Origin: CAZKNF01 sp964554105
Lineage (GTDB): Bacteria; Bacteroidota; Rhodothermia; Rhodothermales; VXPQ01
Reading direction: 5' to 3'
DNA: 26,927 bases
Assembly (NCBI GenBank): GCA_964554105.1
Contig: CAZKNF010000048.1
Location: forward strand, 1-26,927
Shown here: one piece after another, positions 16,068 through 22,519 of the stretch
How positions within the stretch are numbered: position 1 is the first letter of the stretch
How the letters are laid out: each line of letters opens with the position of its first letter
Position numbers and translations under genes: made by a program
Notes under the pieces: generated by a model
What the model saw: the letters and a program-made list of their open reading frames with translations, nothing else
Told to the model about the DNA's origin: nothing
Databases searched by the model: none

Positions 16068-19000
16068 CGATATCGAGCCGAGTAATGGATGTGATTCGAT
16101 TCGACTGGAGCCTCCTGTCAGCAATCCTGATTGCGGCGGCGTGCGTCGTTCCTCCTTCTTCCGCTCAGGACCTGCAGCCCGTGGTTCCTCCTGAACTTCG
16201 AGGCAATATCAACGCCGAACGCACCGGCATACATGACGCCAACCGGGTACGAACCCAGTTTGCGAATTTTGGGATGGTTGGAGACTTCGAGGTCGATCCC
16301 GACCTCAGCGTATTCCATTCGGTAGAAGTGCCGCGAGGGTCAGGAATCAACTATTCCGATGGGGTAACACCGTTCGTGCTGGCGCGAGTGACGCAGGAGA
16401 ACGGAGAGGAGGCCTACGTAATGCTCACGGGCTTTCGTGAGCGACAGGCTACCAGTCCCATCACGAGCCGGGTTATGCGATTCGAGCCGAGACCCGGCTA
16501 CAATGAGGCGAATCCCGACATCAATCAGGGGCGGTCGATTGCGCTCAGCAACGACCCGCGCACCTGGCCGGGCGCCACCAACGCATCGGGTTCGCTCGCG
16601 CCATCTTCCGATCCGGAGGATTGCTGGATCGACCGGGTTGACGATCCGGACGACCCCGGCTGGTGCGGTTCCTGGAACGGGTACTTCGGCAAGCGCCCCA
16701 ATGCGGATCAGGAGTCATTTTACGTGATGGACGACCAGTATTACGATGCCTGGGACTTTTATCCTGATTCACGCGATCACACTCGACGGGGTCTCGGCCT
16801 GCGCGTCGAGGTACGCGGATTCCAGTGGGCGAATCCACAGGCTCAGAACGTCATTTTCTGGCACTACGATATCGTCAACGAGGGCACGACCACGTATGAC
16901 GACATCATCTTCGGCCTCTACATGGATTCGGGAGTGGGCGGATCTGCCCGTTCGTGTGACGGCGTGGCCGAGAGCGACGATGACAACGCCTTCTATAACC
17001 GCGATTTCGGTCTCAATCTCGTCTATACGTGGGACCGGAACGGTCATGGCGTGGGCCTGAACTCGAACTGTGAAGATACCGGATACCTCGGCTACGCCTA
17101 CCTCGAGACGCCGGGGAATTCGTCAAACGGTATCGACGACGATGAGGACGGGATTATCGACGAGAGGCGGGACGGCGGTCCGGGCGAATTCATCGAGGGT
17201 CAGGATGCGATCCGTGCCTACTTCGAAAGCAACTACGACGTCGCGCTGTTCGAGCAGATGTACGGTCCTGTAGAGGAACGTCCGGCCTTCGTGGCCGGCG
17301 AATGGTGGACTGGCGACGAGGATCTGGACTGGCTCGCCGAATTCCACGATACCGGCGCCGACGGCATTTTTGCCGACGACGAGAACGATCCGGACACGGG
17401 TGAGGGCGACGGGATTCCGACTGCGGGAGAGCCGAATTTCGATCAGACCGACATTCATGAGTCGGACATGATCGGCCTGACTGGCTTCAAAATGAACCGC
17501 ATCCGTGCCGGCGCCGGTGCAAGCAGCTCAGAAACGGACAACATCGTGTTCTTCACAAATCAAAACGATTGGCCGGAGCGGCTCTACGATCAGTTCTCGA
17601 GCCCGGACGAGGAGGTGCGATTTGATATGCCGCTCGTAGAAAACTACAATATCGGATTTCTCTTCGCATCAGGCCCATTTCCATTAAATGCGGGCAGTCA
17701 GGAGCGATTCAGCCTGGCACTTGCCTATGGCCAGGATCTTACCGAGCTAGAGAACACCGTCGAAACCGTCCAGTCGATCTACAGCGCGAATTACCAGTTT
17801 GCGACGCCGCCGCCCCTTCCGACTTTGACTGCGGAAACCGGGGATGGGTACGTACGCCTATCGTGGGATAATGCTGCGGAGAAGGGGCTCGACCCGGTTA
17901 CGAATCGCAATGATTTCGAAGGGTATCGCATATACCGCTCGACCGACCCGAACTTCCTCGACGCACAGGAAATCACGAATGCGCGTGGAACCGGACCCTT
18001 CGGAAACGGCCGGCCGACAGCACAATTCGATCTCGACAACGGCATCAGCGGGTATTCCGATCTGCAGGTCGAGGGCACGTCATACTGGCTGGGTGAAGAT
18101 ACCGGCATCACACACACGTATACCGACGACGACGTGACCAATGGCCAGACCTACTACTACGCGGTCACGTCGTACGACCGGGGATCGGAGGAATTCAACT
18201 TCTTTCCGTCGGAGAATGCGATTACGATCTCGAGGACGGCGAGGGGCGGCACCATTCTTCCACAAAACACAGTGGAAGTACGCCCGAACCGCCCAGTACC
18301 GGGGTTCGTGCCCGCCAGCATCGATGAGGCAAGCATTTCGAAAGTCGCAGGCGATGGGACCGGATCCCTGGCCGTCGCCGTGCGCAATAGCGCTCTCGTT
18401 CCGGACGATCATACATTTCGGATCGAATTTGAAGGTGTCGCGGACAGTGTTCGTGCCCTCAGTTACAGGATGATCGACGAGGATACGGACGAGATCCTAT
18501 TCGATACGGGGCAAGATCTTGAAGGTGCTGCGACCGGGCCGGTCGGCGCCGGACTTCAGCCGATCATCGAGACCTCTCCGACCATAGAGATCGACAGCAC
18601 CGCTGTGGGCTGGGTGAGTGGCAGCGATACAGATGTCAAGGTGCGAGCGACGTATGTAAACGTCCTGCCCATCAATCTTACTCGGCCGGGATTCCCCGAG
18701 AATGTTCGTATCACGTTCGCCGACGAACCGCTAGATACATCTCTGGCCGCCATAGGTGCGCCGGCGGTTCCGGCTCACTTTAAGATCGTCACAGAGGAAT
18801 CTGACATACAGTTCGACTTTCGCTTTCGAGACGTCGACGGCAACCGTACACTCAACGAGCCCGGCGAATTTATCGAAGCACTCGCTCCTGCAGCCGACGG
18901 CGTGGGGCCGCCGCAATCCGTCTGGCGATTCTCTGTGGATACGACCGGCGGTGCCGATTACTCCGTGCCGCCCGGACAGGGCGACGAATACCTTCTGGCG

Positions 19001-19399
19001 TTGAGCAAGCCGCTCGGTCCGGGTGATGCATTTACGTTCAGAGCGAACGGGGAATTCGTCGACGATGCGAACGCGCAGCAGGAATTCGATCAAGAGGAAC
19101 CGTACGTCGTGCCCAATCCCTACGTGGCCTCGGCGAGCTTCGAGCCGGAACGATTCGCAGTATCGGGTCGCGGTGTGCGGCGACTCGAGTTTCGCGCCAT
19201 CCCGTCGAATGCAACCATCCGGATATACACGGTTCGAGGTGAGCTCGTCGAGATGCTGCGTCACGAAGGTTCGAGGACCGGCGTCGTCGAATGGAACCTC
19301 CGGTCCAAGGACAATCTGGAGATCGCGCCCGGTCTCTACATCTTCCAGGTGGATTCCGAATTCGGCGAGCACGTCGGCAAGTTTGCGGTCATCAAATGA
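16064..19399 (+). CDS. Very large secreted protein with FnIII-like domain and divergent T9SS-like tail
   Basis: 1111 residues; no family recognised for the main part. The signal peptide ends near residue 34 (PPSSAQ). The N-terminal about 580 residues form a Trp/Tyr-rich, Asp-rich region with four cysteines (187, 201, 298, 336) and calcium-loop-like acidic stretches (GIDDDEDGIIDE at 356-367; about 430-455). A fibronectin-III-like domain follows (about 585-720; VRLSWDN ... FEGYRIYRS ... YYYAVTSYDRG), then beta-rich domains. The last about 90 residues resemble a FlgD/T9SS sorting fold: VVPNPYVASASFE, TIRIYTVRGELVEML, IAPGLYIFQVDSE, GKFAVIK. The start overlaps the receptor stop (ATGA), so translation is probably coupled. 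It could be the receptor's surface partner or a T9SS cargo. Confidence 0.85.
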   Translation: MTISSRVMDVIRFDWSLLSAILIAAACVVPPSSAQDLQPVVPPELRGNINAERTGIHDANRVRTQFANFGMVGDFEVDPDLSVFHSVEVPRGSGINYSDGVTPFVLARVTQENGEEAYVMLTGFRERQATSPITSRVMRFEPRPGYNEANPDINQGRSIALSNDPRTWPGATNASGSLAPSSDPEDCWIDRVDDPDDPGWCGSWNGYFGKRPNADQESFYVMDDQYYDAWDFYPDSRDHTRRGLGLRVEVRGFQWANPQAQNVIFWHYDIVNEGTTTYDDIIFGLYMDSGVGGSARSCDGVAESDDDNAFYNRDFGLNLVYTWDRNGHGVGLNSNCEDTGYLGYAYLETPGNSSNGIDDDEDGIIDERRDGGPGEFIEGQDAIRAYFESNYDVALFEQMYGPVEERPAFVAGEWWTGDEDLDWLAEFHDTGADGIFADDENDPDTGEGDGIPTAGEPNFDQTDIHESDMIGLTGFKMNRIRAGAGASSSETDNIVFFTNQNDWPERLYDQFSSPDEEVRFDMPLVENYNIGFLFASGPFPLNAGSQERFSLALAYGQDLTELENTVETVQSIYSANYQFATPPPLPTLTAETGDGYVRLSWDNAAEKGLDPVTNRNDFEGYRIYRSTDPNFLDAQEITNARGTGPFGNGRPTAQFDLDNGISGYSDLQVEGTSYWLGEDTGITHTYTDDDVTNGQTYYYAVTSYDRGSEEFNFFPSENAITISRTARGGTILPQNTVEVRPNRPVPGFVPASIDEASISKVAGDGTGSLAVAVRNSALVPDDHTFRIEFEGVADSVRALSYRMIDEDTDEILFDTGQDLEGAATGPVGAGLQPIIETSPTIEIDSTAVGWVSGSDTDVKVRATYVNVLPINLTRPGFPENVRITFADEPLDTSLAAIGAPAVPAHFKIVTEESDIQFDFRFRDVDGNRTLNEPGEFIEALAPAADGVGPPQSVWRFSVDTTGGADYSVPPGQGDEYLLALSKPLGPGDAFTFRANGEFVDDANAQQEFDQEEPYVVPNPYVASASFEPERFAVSGRGVRRLEFRAIPSNATIRIYTVRGELVEMLRHEGSRTGVVEWNLRSKDNLEIAPGLYIFQVDSEFGEHVGKFAVIK

Positions 19400-19431
19400 G
19401 CGAGTTCTTGAAAATGAACGAGTTCCTGGAT
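19396..19431 (+). repeat. Imperfect 18-base tandem duplication at the gene junction
   Basis: Two adjacent units, ATGAGCGAGTTCTTGAAA and ATGAACGAGTTCCTGGAT, match at 14 of 18 bases. They encode MSEFLK and MNEFLD in frame with the PorV-like gene and begin on the stop of the 1111-residue protein gene (ATGA). Confidence 0.5.
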
Positions 19432-19479
19432 CCTGATCCGCGGTTCGGCTTGCCGGCCGTGCAGACTCGAGGCGGAGAC

Positions 19480-20496
19480 ATGAGGAAGATATCTATACTG
19501 ACTATGCTGCTGCTCGCCTGTTCGTGCGCCGGCGTTGGTTCTGCAATCGCGCAGACTAAAACCGGGACGACCGTAGGCCAGTTCTTGCTCATAGAACCGA
19601 GTGCTCGCGTGGCGGCCATGGGCAATGCCGGCGTCACGCTCCACGACGAGGTCACGTCCGCTTTTTACAATCCGGGCGCCCTCGGGATGATGGCGCAATC
19701 GGATGTCCAATTCACCCACAGTCCGTGGCTCGCGGGTATCGCGTACAACCACTTCTCGTCCGGCATTCGAATCGGCGACTTGAGCACCGTGCTCCTCTCC
19801 GTGACCGCTCTGAGTTCGGGGGAAATCGACGTCCGAACCGTCGAGCAGCCGCTCGGTACGGGCGAGCGCTACTCGGTAGAAGACCTCGCGCTCGGAATCG
19901 GCTACAGCCGCCGGATCACCGACAGATTCTCAGCCGGGGTGCAGGTCAACTACGTTCGAGAGACGATCTGGCACAGTGCGATGGAGGCGTTTGGTTTCAA
20001 TTTCGGTGTGCTGTATGAGCTGCCGTTCCGGGCCTATCTGGGGGCCAGCCTTGTGAATTTCGGCACGAGAGGCCGATTTGATGGGCGCGACCTCCGGATT
20101 CGCTACGATCAGGACCCCGATCGTTTTGGGGATAACAGCAATCTACCCGCGGCACTGACTACCGATGAGCATCCGCTCCCCATTCTCTTTCGCGTGGGTC
20201 TTGGCGTTCCTATGTCGTTCGGAGCGTACAACGAAGCCCAGATCGTCGTCAGCGCCTACCAGCCAAGTGACAATACTCAGAGCGTCAGCTTCGGAGGTGA
20301 GTGGACATTTATGGACCTGCTCTCGCTGCGTGGCGGCTACCAGCACCTCTTTCAAGAGGATACCGAGACTGGACCCACGCTCGGAGCCGGGCTACAGCAC
20401 GACATTAGCGGATTCGGCTTTCGATTCGATTACGCCTGGAACAGCTACGGCCGCATCGGCGACGTGCAACGGTTTACCGTCGGGTTCTCATTCTAG
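19480..20496 (+). CDS. PorV/PorQ-family outer-membrane beta-barrel protein
   Basis: 338 residues. The signal peptide is MRKISILTMLLLACSCAGVGSAIAQ. The family signature follows at once: LIEPSARVAAMGNAGV (37-52) and DEVTSAFYNPGALGMM (56-71). The rest is amphipathic beta strands ending in VQRFTVGFSF, an outer-membrane barrel with a C-terminal aromatic residue. PorV shuttles T9SS cargo to the attachment complex; PorQ and related proteins share the FadL-like fold. Here it directly follows a large protein with a T9SS-like tail, so a dedicated role for that cargo is possible. The start at 19480 has GAGG seven bases upstream and gives a standard signal peptide. An in-frame ATG at 19396, overlapping the previous stop as ATGA, would add 28 residues ahead of the signal peptide. 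The stop faces the symporter stop across gap 2. Confidence 0.87.
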   Translation: MRKISILTMLLLACSCAGVGSAIAQTKTGTTVGQFLLIEPSARVAAMGNAGVTLHDEVTSAFYNPGALGMMAQSDVQFTHSPWLAGIAYNHFSSGIRIGDLSTVLLSVTALSSGEIDVRTVEQPLGTGERYSVEDLALGIGYSRRITDRFSAGVQVNYVRETIWHSAMEAFGFNFGVLYELPFRAYLGASLVNFGTRGRFDGRDLRIRYDQDPDRFGDNSNLPAALTTDEHPLPILFRVGLGVPMSFGAYNEAQIVVSAYQPSDNTQSVSFGGEWTFMDLLSLRGGYQHLFQEDTETGPTLGAGLQHDISGFGFRFDYAWNSYGRIGDVQRFTVGFSF

Positions 20497-20521
20497 CTCT
20501 CGGGACGAGCTTGAGTCGTTA

Positions 20522-20576
20522 CCCACCCCTACCCGGTGAAGGTGAGCATGATTGCGGCGACCAGGAGCAGCAGCAA
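20522..20576. repeat. 55-base direct repeat, left copy flanking gap 2
   Basis: Identical to 20677-20731. It contains the last codons of the minus-strand symporter, which are thus present twice. Contig-overlap artefact, as at gap 1. Confidence 0.9.
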
Positions 20577-20676
20577 NNNNNNNNNNNNNNNNNNNNNNNN
20601 NNNNNNNNNNNNNNNNNNNNNNNNNNNNNNNNNNNNNNNNNNNNNNNNNNNNNNNNNNNNNNNNNNNNNNNNNNNN
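20577..20676. other. Assembly gap (100 N)
   Basis: Exactly 100 N with identical 55-base flanks. If the flanks are one sequence, the PorV-like and symporter stops are only about 32 bases apart and no gene is missing. A short AGCTC/GAGCT stem spans the PorV-like stop (20495-20511). Confidence 0.98.
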
Positions 20677-20731
20677 CCCACCCCTACCCGGTGAAGGTGA
20701 GCATGATTGCGGCGACCAGGAGCAGCAGCAA
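20677..20731. repeat. 55-base direct repeat, right copy flanking gap 2
   Basis: Second copy of 20522-20576, forming the true 3' end of the symporter gene. Confidence 0.9.
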
Positions 20732-22348
20732 GATCGACAGAATCACGTCACGGCGACGATTCTTAGGCGATGAGGGCTCGATCATGGTCGCTTCAGAAGG
20801 TGTTGGTCGCGCTTCAGATTCGGCCGGCGGCAGAGTTGCCGTAGCATACGTCAAACCGGCGATGCGTGCATAGGAGGGCGGAGGAGTGGAAAGGCTCACG
20901 GCCACCAGTACGACGATCGACACCACGGTCAACAAGACGGCGAAATGGAGGAAGTTGATGTCGGCAAACAGATGGAGCCAGCCGTCGAGCTGCGATTTGT
21001 TCAGCTCCGCCACGAGCCGCGCCATCCCCAGTGCGAATCCCGTCAACAGGGCCGCCATGGCGCCGGCGGAGTTCACCCGCTTCCAGAAGACGCCGAGTAG
21101 GAACACGACGGCGATAGGTGGGGAGATGTACGCCTGGACGCTCTGCAAGTACTGGTAAAGGACGCCGGAGATGTTCTGCATGAGTGGAATCCAGAGCAGA
21201 CCGAACACGACCAGGACGACGGTGGCGATCTGACCAATCCAAACGAGCTGCCGCTCCGGAGCTGCAGGATGCAGCTTCTTGTAGATGTCGAGCGTGATGA
21301 GCGTGGAGCATGAATTGAACACCGAGGACAGAGAGCTCATGAGGGCGGCAAGGAGTCCGGCAGTCACCAGTCCCCGCAAACCGATCGGCAGGAGCGCGCC
21401 GACCAGCGCCGGCAGTGCCTGATCGGGCGCGTCGAGAACCAGCTCGCCCTGCTGGACCAGGACGTAGGCGATGATACCCGGAATGACGAAGATGAAGAGC
21501 GGCAACTGCTTCAGATAGCCGGCTAAGATCGTCCCGCGGCGAGCGTCTTCGATGCCCCGTGCGGATAGGGTCCGTTGAACGATGTACTGATCCGTACACC
21601 AGTACCAGACGGCTATGATCGGTGCGCCGAACACCATGCCTGTCCAGGGGAAATCCGGATCGGTCATCGGCTTCCACAAATTGAAAAACCCGCTGCCCGC
21701 TGCGGTTGTCAGCTCGTTCCATCCGCCCACCTTGATAAGCCCGGCAATCGTGACCGTCACCGCACCAGCCACGAGTACGAACGCCTGGACCATGTCCGTG
21801 TAGAGTACCGCCCGAAGCCCGCCGAATATCGTATAGATGCCCGTGATTACGACGACGATAAGCGCACCCGTCCAGAATGAAATCCCCATCAGCGTCTCGA
21901 AGACCACGCCGCCGGCATAGATCGTTACCGAGATCTTGGTGAGCACGTAGCCGATGATGGAAATAATCGCCAGGTACCATCGTGCCGCCGGTGAGAAGCG
22001 TCGCTCCAGAAATTCGGGCATCGTGTAAACGCCGCTCTTGATGTAGAACGGGACGAAAACCCACCCCAGCAGGAGGAGGATGACGGATGCCTGCAACTCG
22101 AATTGCCCGAGCGCCACGCCGCTGGCGGCGCCAGTTCCGGCAAGCCCGATGAGATGTTCGGAGCCGATGTTGGATGCGAAGAGCGATGCGCCGACAACGA
22201 ACCATCCCACGTTTCTCCCCGCGAGAAAATAGTCGGCTGAGGTTTCATGGGTCGTGCGCTCGCGCCAGACAGCCCATCCGGCCACGACGAAGATCGCGGC
22301 GAAGTAGAGGCCGACGACGAACCAATCCAGCGTGGAGAATACCTGCAT
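20684..22348 (-). CDS. Sodium/sugar symporter, SGLT type (SSS family)
   Basis: 554 residues with about 14 membrane segments, LeuT-fold sodium:solute symporter. The sequence is close to the sodium/glucose branch: YFLAGRNVGWFVVGASLFASN (40-60), GSEHLIGLAGTGAASG (62-77), VYTMPEFLERRF (107-118), GGLRAVLYTDMVQAF (176-190), WYWCTDQYIVQRTLSARG (248-265) and the sodium-site SSLSSVFNS. Compared from memory with vSGLT and human SGLT1, the sugar-site positions read His65, Glu84, Asp253 as in human SGLT1 (His, Glu, Asp), suggesting glucose or galactose. The start at 22348 places the first membrane helix at residue 9; a longer open frame to 22486 would run through the operator. It is divergent from the GH3 gene and shares its control region. 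Shine-Dalgarno is weak. Confidence 0.92.
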   Translation of the reverse strand: MQVFSTLDWFVVGLYFAAIFVVAGWAVWRERTTHETSADYFLAGRNVGWFVVGASLFASNIGSEHLIGLAGTGAASGVALGQFELQASVILLLLGWVFVPFYIKSGVYTMPEFLERRFSPAARWYLAIISIIGYVLTKISVTIYAGGVVFETLMGISFWTGALIVVVITGIYTIFGGLRAVLYTDMVQAFVLVAGAVTVTIAGLIKVGGWNELTTAAGSGFFNLWKPMTDPDFPWTGMVFGAPIIAVWYWCTDQYIVQRTLSARGIEDARRGTILAGYLKQLPLFIFVIPGIIAYVLVQQGELVLDAPDQALPALVGALLPIGLRGLVTAGLLAALMSSLSSVFNSCSTLITLDIYKKLHPAAPERQLVWIGQIATVVLVVFGLLWIPLMQNISGVLYQYLQSVQAYISPPIAVVFLLGVFWKRVNSAGAMAALLTGFALGMARLVAELNKSQLDGWLHLFADINFLHFAVLLTVVSIVVLVAVSLSTPPPSYARIAGLTYATATLPPAESEARPTPSEATMIEPSSPKNRRRDVILSILLLLLVAAIMLTFTG

Positions 22349-22401
22349 CGAAGGGACCGATTCTTTGGAGGCCGCCGAAAAGTGCACTAAGTATATCAAA
22401 T

Positions 22402-22419
22402 CGACATGAAAAAATGTCG
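22402..22419. promoter_or_regulatory. Inverted repeat between divergent promoters
   Basis: CGACAT-N6-ATGTCG, perfect 6-bp arms, placed where the -35 regions of both divergent promoters would lie. It differs from the LacI operator, so it may bind a second regulator or activator. Confidence 0.4.
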
Positions 22420-22448
22420 CTTCTGCTTTATACTGCCGCTTGCGGCTA

Positions 22449-22462
22449 TGTAAACGTTTACA
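22449..22462. promoter_or_regulatory. LacI-family operator, copy 2
   Basis: TGTAAACGTTTACA, identical in all 14 bases to the site before the LacI gene. It lies about 15 bases downstream of the plus-strand TATACT hexamer, where binding would block GH3 transcription, and about 54 bases upstream of the symporter -10. Confidence 0.85.
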
Positions 22463-22519
22463 GTTTCTGTGCTGAACGCCCGGCACATTGCTGACGCCCG
22501 ACCGCTTACGCCAGGATAC

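Larger units (their letters stand above)
22349..22519. promoter_or_regulatory. Divergent symporter/GH3 control region
   Basis: 171 bases without a gene. It holds a TATACT hexamer on each strand (minus 22390-22395, plus 22429-22434), an inverted repeat between them (22402-22419) and the operator (22449-22462). The -35 elements are poor on both strands. Confidence 0.6.

Noticed and set aside
20495..20511. AGCTC/GAGCT hairpin over the PorV-like stop as a terminator
   Set aside because: Five base pairs with a seven-base loop and no T run; too weak to call, although a terminator would be expected near gap 2.
20511..20873. Open frame running through the N run at gap 2
   Set aside because: It exists only because N bases cannot give stop codons; its two halves are the duplicated contig end read in a false frame.
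20814..22205. 463-codon open frame on the minus strand inside the symporter gene
   Set aside because: It is in another frame of a clearly conserved transporter; its translation is Arg-rich, has no domain and no membrane pattern. An effect of GC-rich codon use.
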